In this document: one piece after another, positions 43,730 through 51,593 of the stretch | Numbering within the stretch: position 1 is the stretch's first letter | Layout of the letters: every line of letters begins with the position of its first letter | Assembly (NCBI RefSeq): GCF_004104355.1 | Contig: NZ_RJLM01000004.1 | Location: 1-64,000, forward strand | Length of the DNA stretch: 64,000 nt | Direction: 5' to 3' | Origin: Photobacterium chitinilyticum | Lineage (GTDB): Bacteria; Pseudomonadota; Gammaproteobacteria; Enterobacterales; Vibrionaceae | Made by a program: the position numbers and the translations under genes | The notes under the pieces: model-generated | The model's database searches: none | Seen by the model: only the letters and a program-made list of their open reading frames with translations | Told to the model about the DNA's origin: nothing

Positions 43730-44284
43730 TTATCCTTTTCGTTCCCGAAGGCTTATGTCCTTTTCTATCTTGGCCAGCGATGCACGGCAGCGAGTTAGGC
43801 GTCCTTCAAGAGCCAGTATTTCTTTTTGCAGTTTTTGCTGCTCGGCAAGGGTAGAACAACGGTTTAACATCATTTCCTTGTCCCTCTGCATAGCAGCAAG
43901 TCTTCGTTCCCAGTCTTGGTGCTGGGCTAGATCCTGATACATTTCATGGATCGGGCGTCGCCAACCTTGCCTGCGCTTGGGTTCGTTTTTTCGAATTTGC
44001 AAAGTGGCGAGCTCGCGCTGGATTGCCTGGATTTGAGCGACAACCTTTTCACAGATATGCTGAGTCCGTGATGCTTGCAGTTTACCGGCTTTTCGTTCGT
44101 TTCTTAGTGCGGTAATCTCGCTGCGTACTTCTGTTACGCAAGGAGTCAGCAGTTTGCTGCGGCAGAAAAAAAGTTGTTCGTCAAATAGCGGACGCGATGC
44201 CTCACCTCGCTTACGGTCAATTTGAGCGGCATCATGGGCCAGTTGCTCGAGTATGTTTTCTAGACGTTTTAAATCAGGCATCAT
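43730..44284 (-). CDS. priC: Primosomal replication protein N''
   Basis: This 184-aa highly helical and basic protein belongs to the PriC family. The region HQDWERRLAAMQRDKEMMLNRC corresponds to E. coli HQDFERRLREMVAERRARLAR (shown as HQDWERRLAAM and HQDFERRLREM). PriC helps reload the DnaB helicase at stalled replication forks. Two Met codons open the ORF; either may be the start. It sits between the TSUP transporter and the HDAC gene. Confidence 0.85.
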   Translation of the reverse strand: MMPDLKRLENILEQLAHDAAQIDRKRGEASRPLFDEQLFFCRSKLLTPCVTEVRSEITALRNERKAGKLQASRTQHICEKVVAQIQAIQRELATLQIRKNEPKRRQGWRRPIHEMYQDLAQHQDWERRLAAMQRDKEMMLNRCSTLAEQQKLQKEILALEGRLTRCRASLAKIEKDISLRERKG

Positions 44285-44295
44285 CTTTTCTCGGG

Positions 44296-45069
44296 TTAGA
44301 ACCAGGCTTGCCAGGCAAGTTTAACCGCTAGCACAATAACCACGGTGACAAAAACCGGGCGAATAAACTTAGCGCCAAACCGAATTGCAGAATGGGCACC
44401 GATATAGGCACCTAACATCAAGCATACGCCCATAGTAAGGCCAAGGGCGAAATTAATATGACCAAGAACGATAAAGGTGATCAGTGAAGTCACGTTACTG
44501 GTGAAGTTCATTGCTTTGGCCAGTCCTGACGCCCTCAGGATATCTAACCGATATAGCGCCATATTGGAGACAGTCCAGAATGCACCGGTTCCCGGCCCAG
44601 CAACACCGTCATAAAAGCCTAGCGTGGTGCCTTGGCTCCATTGCTTTCGCGTAAGCTTTTTACATGGCGTGGGAAGGCGTTGAGAACTCCCTTTTGGCTG
44701 CGGGTGCCAAATGGTGTACACCGCGACCGTCAAAATGATCAGGGGGAGTACTTTTTCCAGCCAGGCGGTACTGATTAGATCAACGACTAAGGTGCCGCTA
44801 ATGGCGCCGATGAGGGTTGCGACGAACGACAAGCGCCAAAAAGCGGGAGAAAATAACTGTTTTCTATAGTAGGTCCAGGCGGCAGTTGATGACGCAAATG
44901 TTGCTGCCAGTTTGTTGGTTCCCAGTGCGATATGCGGTGGTAGCCCGATAGAGAGCAGAGCAGGAACGGTTAGCATTCCTCCTCCTCCGGCGACGGCATC
45001 AATAAACCCGGCAGCTAAAGCAACAAGACCAAGTATGATTAGCATACTCGGTTCAATCATTTCTATCAT
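44296..45069 (-). CDS. yfcA: TSUP-family transporter (YfcA-like)
   Basis: This 257-aa sulfite exporter TauE/SafE family membrane protein has about eight hydrophobic helices. The family repeat appears as GFIDAVAGGGGMLTVPALLSIG (shown as GFIDAVAGGGG and LTVPALLSIG, about residues 20-42) and GFYDGVAGPGTGAFWTVSNMAL (about 150-171). Members move sulfur-containing or other organic anions across the inner membrane; the substrate of YfcA is not clear. It starts 30 bp after dinG on the same strand. Confidence 0.87.
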   Translation of the reverse strand: MIEMIEPSMLIILGLVALAAGFIDAVAGGGGMLTVPALLSIGLPPHIALGTNKLAATFASSTAAWTYYRKQLFSPAFWRLSFVATLIGAISGTLVVDLISTAWLEKVLPLIILTVAVYTIWHPQPKGSSQRLPTPCKKLTRKQWSQGTTLGFYDGVAGPGTGAFWTVSNMALYRLDILRASGLAKAMNFTSNVTSLITFIVLGHINFALGLTMGVCLMLGAYIGAHSAIRFGAKFIRPVFVTVVIVLAVKLAWQAWF

Positions 45070-45098
45070 TTATCGTTATTCTTGATTATCGGTTTTGT

Positions 45099-47177
45099 TT
45101 AGGAGTATTCAATGACACGTTTAAAAGGTGGTAATGAATCGAGTAGCGCCTTGCCGTAGCGTCGGCTGATCACCCGGCGGTCAAGCAGCACGACTCTACC
45201 AGAATCTTGTTCCTTGCGCAGTAGGCGTCCCGCTGATTGGATCAGTTTTTTACTGGCCTCTGGTACCGAAATTTGCATAAACGGATTTCCGCCACGGCTC
45301 TCGATATATTCGGCATGAGCTTCCTCTACCGGCGAGGTCGGAACTGCGAAAGGGATTTTGGTAATAATCAGGTTTGTTAATAAATCACCGGGTAAATCAA
45401 GACCTTCTGAAAAGCTTCCGGTTCCGAACAGAATGCTGGCTTTACCTTTTTGGCAATTCTCTTTATGTTTTTTTAGGGTGAGGTTTCTTGATTCTTCCCC
45501 TTGTATCAACAGTTCCCACTTGTTTTTCTTCATTAGCGGACGTAATTCTTCAGCAACCTTGTTCATCTGCCAGTAAGAAGAAAACAACACCAAGCTGGAT
45601 TTCTCGCCTTCGAGGTATTCAGGCAAGGTTTTGATCAGTAGATCGGTAAATTTGTCGGCCTGCGGTTCAAGCTGCATGGCAGGGATCACCAAACGGGCAT
45701 TGTTTGGGTAGTCAAACGGTGAAGCCAAAGCCAGAAACCTAGTACTGTCCTTTTCAAAGATACCGGCTTGACGGCAGAAATAGTCAAACTGATTTAGCGC
45801 TCTGAGGGTGGCGGAGACCAAAATAGACCCTGCTGCACGGCTCCAAAGCAGCTGATCCAGTCGATAACCCACCTCGAGCGGAGAAACCTCTATGATGTAG
45901 TCGCCTTCACGCTCGGGATTCTTTTCAATCCATCGGGCGAGTGGTGCGCCTTTATCTTTATTGGGCTGCGCCATTAACGTCCAGACTTTTTCCAGGTTTT
46001 CTAGTCGTTGTAGATAAAAACCGGACTCAGCAAGTGCTTGCTCTCCCAGCCGAGGCAAGATTTCATTATCCTTGGTTCGCTCGGCAATAAGATCATGAAC
46101 CTTTCCCAGTGACTGCAAGGTCTTTTTACTGGCTTCTTTACAGCTTTTTGCTTCCTCTACTAACCATTCAGGAAGCTCACCATGTTCAAACCGATAGATG
46201 CCATCTTTATTAAACTGGGCAGGGTCAATATTGGCTGCAATTTGTCGCAGTGACGGTATTAAATGGGCGATAGTTTCATTAAGGGCCGTTTGAAAACGGC
46301 CCGATTTTTTATAATCCGCTAATTCTGCCAGTTTACCGACGGACTGGTTCAGTTTTTCTAACCAGTTGGCTGCACCTTTTAGGCTGGCGGCTGCTGACGA
46401 GAAATCTCGCGCTACCTGGGGCAGGTGGTGCGCTTCGTCGATGACGTAAATTGTTTGCTCAGGTTCCGGTAGGATAATACCGCCACCAAGTTCAATATCA
46501 GCCATCAGCAATGCATGGTTGGCCACGATGACATCGGCTTTCTCGAGGTGTTCTCGGGCCTTGGCAAACGGGCAGCTACGGTGTTTGGGCAGTCCGGCAT
46601 GGCAGCTGTGCTTATCCGCCACGATTTGTTGCCAGATATGATTGGGTATAGCGGTTGGCCAGCTATCACGGTCTCCGTCCCATTTCTGGGCTTCACTGGC
46701 CTTCAGCATGCGCTTTAAAAGTTCTAAATCCGACTTTTTAGGTTTTTCTTCCCAAAGCACAACCTGTTGATCTTTATCTGTAATACAGCAAGCTTCCAGT
46801 TTATGTGTGCAGCAGTATCGCTGCCTGCCCTTGGCGAGGATAAAACTGAATTCTTTAGGAAAAATTTGATTGAACAAAGGTAAATCTTTGTTGATGAGCT
46901 GTTCCTGCAGTGCCACGGTTGCCGTTGATATCAGTATTTTTTTGTTATTGAACAGAGCAAAGGGGATCCCGCCCAGCAGATATGCGAGGGATTTACCGAT
47001 CCCCGTCCCTGCTTCTGCGACCAGCATGCGATGTTTGGGGTGGTATTCTCCGGCTAGGGTCTTGGCGATTTCAGCGACCAGATAGTTTTGCGCGCGTCTG
47101 GGAATAAAGTTATCAAGCTGGGCTCCCAGGTTCTCATAGCATTGTTTGATATCACTTTTTATCTGGCTGTGTAACAT
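45099..47177 (-). CDS. dinG: ATP-dependent DNA helicase DinG
   Basis: This 692-aa XPD-like superfamily 2 helicase has Walker A EAGTGIGKSLAYLLG (about residues 56-70), four Cys of the iron-sulfur site (CCTHKLEAC about 120-128, with further Cys near 190-205), the DEAH box DEAHHL (about 246) and a C-terminal QSAGRLLRKEQD motif VI (about 645). It unwinds 5'-3' and removes R-loops and D-loops, acting in the SOS response in E. coli. No LexA box is seen upstream of 47177. Confidence 0.93.
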   Translation of the reverse strand: MLHSQIKSDIKQCYENLGAQLDNFIPRRAQNYLVAEIAKTLAGEYHPKHRMLVAEAGTGIGKSLAYLLGGIPFALFNNKKILISTATVALQEQLINKDLPLFNQIFPKEFSFILAKGRQRYCCTHKLEACCITDKDQQVVLWEEKPKKSDLELLKRMLKASEAQKWDGDRDSWPTAIPNHIWQQIVADKHSCHAGLPKHRSCPFAKAREHLEKADVIVANHALLMADIELGGGIILPEPEQTIYVIDEAHHLPQVARDFSSAAASLKGAANWLEKLNQSVGKLAELADYKKSGRFQTALNETIAHLIPSLRQIAANIDPAQFNKDGIYRFEHGELPEWLVEEAKSCKEASKKTLQSLGKVHDLIAERTKDNEILPRLGEQALAESGFYLQRLENLEKVWTLMAQPNKDKGAPLARWIEKNPEREGDYIIEVSPLEVGYRLDQLLWSRAAGSILVSATLRALNQFDYFCRQAGIFEKDSTRFLALASPFDYPNNARLVIPAMQLEPQADKFTDLLIKTLPEYLEGEKSSLVLFSSYWQMNKVAEELRPLMKKNKWELLIQGEESRNLTLKKHKENCQKGKASILFGTGSFSEGLDLPGDLLTNLIITKIPFAVPTSPVEEAHAEYIESRGGNPFMQISVPEASKKLIQSAGRLLRKEQDSGRVVLLDRRVISRRYGKALLDSLPPFKRVIEYS

Positions 47178-47714
47178 AACTGAAACTTCATAAGGGCAGG
47201 GAGCTGCATTATAGCACGAACCTCTAAATGTGAGCGGTAGCGTGTTCTGGAGAAATTTATAAAAAAAATGAGATCTTGGTCACGAAATAAGATTGAACCT
47301 AACCTGAACGGCTAAGCTAGTTGTTTATAAACAAGGGATTAACCACATAACCCGACCTAGGGTAGTGTTTTATTCTGCACTATTGTATTTTTTTGCTCTT
47401 TTTAGGTTTTTTGTGTTGATTTTGTTGTTAGTGAGAAATGTGGCAATAGCATGCTGTGGTGCATATTAATGATAATGAAATAATTGGTATTGGTTGTATG
47501 TTATTGAAAGTAAAGTGTTTTGAGGTTTTTTGATGTTGTCTTTAGATGATTTGACATAGGGATAAATCATCTGTCAGGATGAGCCCCACAAGTTACTTAC
47601 CTTCGGTTTTTATCTTTCTTTATGTTAAGAGAGGATTAGAAGTCGGGGGATTATAAAGAAAAGGAATTCTGGAAACAGGAATTCCCGTCTAAATAAGAAA
47701 AGGCAGTGGATATC
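47178..47714. other. Long untranslated region upstream of the porin gene
   Basis: This gap of more than 500 bp is AT-rich, as in porin promoters of Vibrionaceae that are controlled by ToxR and other factors. The region holds an inverted repeat ATGATTT / AAATCAT (around 47549-47571) and a hairpin GGAATTC / GAATTCC near 47664-47686 shortly before the start codon. No ORF of note is present. Specific regulator sites are not resolved. Confidence 0.5.
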
Positions 47715-48701
47715 ATGAAAAAGACACTTCTAGCACTAGCAGTACTAGCAGCAGGTTCTGCACAAGCAGGCGTTAACCTATATGACCAAGATGGCGTTGT
47801 AGTTGACGTGGCAGGTGCCGCTGAAGTTCAGTACATCCAAGGTTATGCAGAAAACAGCGATTCAAAGTTCCGTCTAGATGACGGTGACCTAGCATTCAAC
47901 GTAACTGTTCCAGTTTCAAATAATCTAAATGCAGTTTCTGGCCTAGCTTTTAACTTTGAAGATGCTGAAAAAGATGAAGGCGCAGTTAAGAACGACGAAC
48001 TATGGGTTGGTTTCAGCAGCAATGATTTCGGTACGATTACTTTCGGTCGTCAGTACCTAATCGCTGATGACTCTGGCATCGGTAAAGATGTAGAGCTAGG
48101 CGGTGACGGTCTTGACTTTGTTCAGGCACAAGGCGACCAAACTGTTAAGTACGTATTCGACAACGGCCAGTTCTACGCAGGTCTTTCTGCACTGCTAAAA
48201 GAAACTAACCCAGCAGGCAATGCTGACGAAACTAGCATCATCGACGGTCGTATCGGTGCGCGTTTCGGTGATTTGGACGCACGTGTATACCTATACTCTG
48301 GCTCTGACGTTAAAGCTGAGAAGATTTTTGGTAACGCATTTACTGGTGGCGTTGTTGATGTTGATGGCTACAACCTTGAAGGTGAGTACATCATGGGTGC
48401 ATTTGCTTTCGCTGCATCTTTCGGCCAGGTTGAGTATGAAAATGCTGTAAACTCTGCTGACAAGCTTGAAGCTGATACTGCTGCACTTGCGGGTTCTTAC
48501 ACAATGGATAAGACTACATTTGCTCTTGGTTATACTTACCTAGATTTCGATGTAGCTGGTGCAAACGCAGATGCTAACACTTTCTACGCGAACGTGACTC
48601 AGCAAATGCACGCTAACGTGAAAGTATACGGCGAAATCGGTACTACTGATGTTGATAACACAGAGTTCGGTTACCTAGCTGGTATGGAAGTTTCTTTCTA
48701 A
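47715..48701 (+). CDS. Outer-membrane porin, OmpU/OmpL-like
   Basis: This 328-aa general porin has a typical signal peptide (MKKTLLALAVLAAGSAQA, cleaved before GVNLYDQDG), a 16-strand barrel pattern with Gly/Asp-rich turns, the motif WVGFSSNDFGTITFGRQ of gram-negative porins, and the terminal MEVSF whose last Phe is the BAM recognition residue. It forms trimeric diffusion channels. Strong bias to CTA for Leu and a long leader suggest high and controlled expression. The ATG at 47715 gives the signal peptide. Confidence 0.92.
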   Translation: MKKTLLALAVLAAGSAQAGVNLYDQDGVVVDVAGAAEVQYIQGYAENSDSKFRLDDGDLAFNVTVPVSNNLNAVSGLAFNFEDAEKDEGAVKNDELWVGFSSNDFGTITFGRQYLIADDSGIGKDVELGGDGLDFVQAQGDQTVKYVFDNGQFYAGLSALLKETNPAGNADETSIIDGRIGARFGDLDARVYLYSGSDVKAEKIFGNAFTGGVVDVDGYNLEGEYIMGAFAFAASFGQVEYENAVNSADKLEADTAALAGSYTMDKTTFALGYTYLDFDVAGANADANTFYANVTQQMHANVKVYGEIGTTDVDNTEFGYLAGMEVSF

Positions 48702-48729
48702 GATTGATTCAATCTAAGAAATCTTCTTG

Positions 48730-48760
48730 AAAAAGCCGCCTTTATAGGGCGGCTTTTTGC
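48730..48760 (+). terminator. Rho-independent terminator of the porin gene
   Basis: AAAAAGCCGCC / GGCGGCTTTTT is an 11-bp stem with a T-run. Confidence 0.92.
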
Positions 48761-48805
48761 TATCTTATCGCTATAGAGATACTTGTTATAAATTCAAGGG
48801 GTGAA

Positions 48806-49444
48806 ATGAATAAGTTAATTGGATTATCGCTCGTACTGCTATCTGGCGGACTTCAGGCTGCAACTATATCGAGCAGTAAGAATGTTGAGCTGCTTGTTAT
48901 TGATGGCAAAAAAGTACAGTCATCGTTTTGGTCACCAACTGAAAAGGTAGAGCTGCAGCCGGGAAGACACCAGGTTGTGGTGCGTTATGACGGCGAACTG
49001 AAAAATGGCTCTAAAAATACAATGTATACCACTCGCCCATATTTGTTTGAGATGGATGTACCAGATGACGATGCCACGATCATATTGCCCCGCTTGACGA
49101 CACTTTCCCAGGCGAAAGCACACTTTGGCCGTGGTGCACAATGGCAGCTTGAATTGAGCGATGGGACGACATCTGCTTTACCGTATGTAGAGTTACAGGG
49201 TAAAGGCATGGCGGCATTTAAAAATATGGAAGAGCTGGTTGCCGACTATAACCGCCAGCATGGGATCACCTTTGAGCAAGGCTATGCCGTTGACCTTGAG
49301 CAAGCCACTGTCGAAGTCAGCGAACAGGGCGAAGTGACGATCTCCGGCGATGCACTGGCACAGCTAAAACTTTGGTATAGCAAAGCAAATGCAGAAGAAA
49401 AGGCTGCTTTCCATCAGTGGTCGAAAGCCCAGGATGCGCTGTGA
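48806..49444 (+). CDS. DUF2057 (YccT-like) secreted protein
   Basis: This 212-aa protein has a signal peptide ([18 protein letters not shown], residues 1-18) and a beta-rich region that matches the DUF2057/YccT family: [18 protein letters not shown], then [16 protein letters not shown] (about 26-65). It probably lies in the periplasm. YccT has been linked to curli control in some enterics, but the mechanism is not clear. It is a single gene with AGGGGTGA as ribosome-binding site. Confidence 0.8.
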   Translation: MNKLIGLSLVLLSGGLQAATISSSKNVELLVIDGKKVQSSFWSPTEKVELQPGRHQVVVRYDGELKNGSKNTMYTTRPYLFEMDVPDDDATIILPRLTTLSQAKAHFGRGAQWQLELSDGTTSALPYVELQGKGMAAFKNMEELVADYNRQHGITFEQGYAVDLEQATVEVSEQGEVTISGDALAQLKLWYSKANAEEKAAFHQWSKAQDAL

Positions 49445-49558
49445 GTGATGACTGTTCGCGCATGGCTAACATAGATGCGGTGGGACGATGAGATAGCGGG
49501 AATACGAGACTGTAGATATATGCTGTAGTCTTGTTTTATATCCCGCTAATTCATGGTA

Positions 49559-49921
49559 CTAGTCATGGTGGTAACGGCTATGGGCCCGGCATGAGTGGCA
49601 TCGTGGCTGAGCCGGATCCGCCTTCAGTTCATTGAGTTCAATTTCTTCTTCACAATCCACACATAGTCCATACATGCCCAGCTTGATCGAGCAGACCGCG
49701 GCATCGACTTTTTCCATTCTCATTGCCAAATCGAATAAGTTAGGGATGAAGGCTGATTTTGCCATCATAATCAGTTCATTGAGATCGGCCTGCTTTATCG
49801 CCGTGGCTGATGGAACGAGGGTGTTGAGCAACATTTCATGCTTGAGCTCTTTGGCTAGCAAGGTATGTTCTTGTTCCAAATGATCTTTAAGTTCTTGGTA
49901 GGTGCGTTCTGACGTTGTCAT
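49559..49921 (-). CDS. DksA/TraR-type C4 zinc-finger protein
   Basis: This 120-aa protein has the DksA/TraR layout: an N-terminal helical hairpin (about residues 1-75) and a C-terminal zinc finger formed by CVDC (about 86-89) and CHSC (about 107-110). Members bind the RNA polymerase secondary channel. It is shorter than DksA (about 150 aa) and lacks a DxxDxA tip motif by eye, so it is a DksA-like paralogue rather than DksA itself. It is a single minus-strand gene. Confidence 0.82.
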   Translation of the reverse strand: MTTSERTYQELKDHLEQEHTLLAKELKHEMLLNTLVPSATAIKQADLNELIMMAKSAFIPNLFDLAMRMEKVDAAVCSIKLGMYGLCVDCEEEIELNELKADPAQPRCHSCRAHSRYHHD

Positions 49922-50150
49922 ATTTTTGTATTATGTTTATAAGTGATAAATTTAGTCTAAGACGGTTTGATTGTTTGATTGTGATTTGAATCAAACCTTT
50001 ATAGAGTAATGGGCGGAATACCCCTAAATTCCCTCGGTTTTTGTCGCTTTCCTGATCCGATATAGTGGTGCTCGCTCACGAGCCGTGGTCAAAGAAGCTA
50101 CGGACAATAAGCAAGTCAGTTGTATTTATACCCTATAAAGGAAGCGTACC

Positions 50151-50267
50151 ATGGAGCACGGTTTTAAAGACCCGTATAGTTTTAAGTATTTCGTCGGTTT
50201 TCTGGTTGCATTGGGACTACCAACACTACCGGCAAGTTTAACCTGGTTAGGGATACTAAGCCTATAG
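50151..50267 (+). CDS. 38-aa single-pass membrane peptide
   Basis: A 39-codon ORF with a good AAAGGAAG site encodes a peptide with a polar N-terminus (MEHGFKDPYSFKYF) and one hydrophobic helix (about residues 15-37, FVGFLVALGLPTLPASL). It lies 56 bp before ybaN on the same strand. Small membrane peptides of this type are easily missed by gene callers. No family is known to me. Confidence 0.55.
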   Translation: MEHGFKDPYSFKYFVGFLVALGLPTLPASLTWLGILSL

Positions 50268-50322
50268 TACCAACGATTGTTACTTTGATTGGTATCTTAT
50301 CCCAACCAGTAAGGAAGGGGAT

Positions 50323-50730
50323 ATGAAAAACATCATCAAGCGAGCTATTTTATTAAGTTGTGGCTGGCTGTGTGTTGTTCTGGGTGTCGTTGGCATTTTT
50401 TTGCCTCTGCTACCGACGACTCCTTTCTTATTGCTAGCCAGCGCCTGTTTTATGCGTGGTTCTCCTCGTCTCAGCCGCTGGCTACATCAACATCCGCATT
50501 TTGGCCCTATTTTACAAAACTGGCATGAGCACGGGGCTGTATCTCGAATTGTTAAGCGTCGGGCGAATATCACGATGGTGATTAGCTTCATTTTGTCAAT
50601 TTACTTGGTACCGTTGCTTTGGCATAAAGCGATGCTGATTACAATGGCAACTCTGTTGCTGGTTTGGTTTAATCGGCTGCCCGTGGTTGATAACTCGGGC
50701 TTATCGGAAGCTTCAACAAATAACAGGTAA
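50323..50730 (+). CDS. ybaN: YbaN-family (DUF454) inner-membrane protein
   Basis: This 135-aa membrane protein is of the DUF454 family. The signature GVVGIFLPLLPTTPFLLLASACFMRGSPRL (shown as GVVGIFLPLLPTTPFLLLA and ACFMRGSPRL, about residues 21-50) is conserved, and two further helices follow (about 84-118). Function is unknown. Its position directly upstream of apt and dnaX matches E. coli. Confidence 0.87.
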   Translation: MKNIIKRAILLSCGWLCVVLGVVGIFLPLLPTTPFLLLASACFMRGSPRLSRWLHQHPHFGPILQNWHEHGAVSRIVKRRANITMVISFILSIYLVPLLWHKAMLITMATLLLVWFNRLPVVDNSGLSEASTNNR

Positions 50731-50849
50731 GCGACGAGTAACCTAGCGTGGCGTTATGTAAACGATATCTATTGATTCATGACAAAGAACCTTTGGTATT
50801 AGTTGCTCCTGCCTGTGAAAATCAATACTATTTGCTCCGGAATTTATTT

Positions 50850-50886
50850 GCCTGCTGCTGAGGTATACCTCTGCGACAGGCTTTTT
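50850..50886 (+). terminator. Terminator between ybaN and apt
   Basis: GCCTG and CAGGC arms with an inner GAGGTATACCTC palindrome are followed by TTTTT. Confidence 0.7.
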
Positions 50887-50932
50887 AATTAGCGCTACAG
50901 CACTTGCGTAAGATGGTGCACGGAAAACGATT

Positions 50933-51478
50933 ATGACTCAAGAAAAACTAGCTTTGATCAAGCGCAGCATTAAATCTATCCCTGATTACCCTAAGCCTGG
51001 AATTTTGTTCCGCGACATTACTAGTCTTATGGAAGACCCAGCGGCCTATAGTGCTACCATGCAAGTTCTGATCGAGAAATACCAGAACAAAGGTATTACT
51101 AAAGTGATTGGCACCGAAGCCCGTGGCTTTTTGTTTGGTGCGCCACTAGCACTGGAACTGGGTGTTGGGTTCGTTCCGGTTCGTAAGCCTGGCAAATTGC
51201 CTCGTGAAGTGATTGGCGAAAGCTATGAGCTTGAATACGGCCAAGATACCCTAGAGATCCATGTTGATGCGATTAACGAAGGTGACAAGGTGCTTTTGGT
51301 TGATGACTTGCTGGCAACGGGCGGCACAATTGAAGCGACGACGAAGCTGGTTCGCCGCCTTGGCGGTGTGGTCGAAGATGCCGCATTCGTAATCAACCTG
51401 CCAGAACTGGGTGGGGAAGAACGTTTGGAAGCTATTGGCCTCAATGTATTCAGTATTTGTGACTTCGACGGTCATTAA
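50933..51478 (+). CDS. apt: Adenine phosphoribosyltransferase
   Basis: This 181-aa purine-salvage enzyme converts adenine and PRPP to AMP. The PRPP-binding motif [17 protein letters not shown] (about residues 119-135), the ITSLMEDP hood region near 30 and EARGFLFG (about 62-69) match Apt. Length and place before dnaX are as in E. coli. Confidence 0.96.
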   Translation: MTQEKLALIKRSIKSIPDYPKPGILFRDITSLMEDPAAYSATMQVLIEKYQNKGITKVIGTEARGFLFGAPLALELGVGFVPVRKPGKLPREVIGESYELEYGQDTLEIHVDAINEGDKVLLVDDLLATGGTIEATTKLVRRLGGVVEDAAFVINLPELGGEERLEAIGLNVFSICDFDGH

Positions 51479-51593
51479 TTTTCTTGGCCGGAATTCTATC
51501 TGGCTAATCATTGGGCGCTCGCAGCGGCGCCCTCTCGCTCAAAAATCCTCCCTGTGCTAGCATTGAGTTCTTGATTCTGTAAGGTTAGTTAAC

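Noticed and set aside
47485-47510. Fur-box-like ATGATAATGAAATAATTGG upstream of the porin
   Set aside because: Only one half matches the GATAAT repeats well, so Fur control is not supported.
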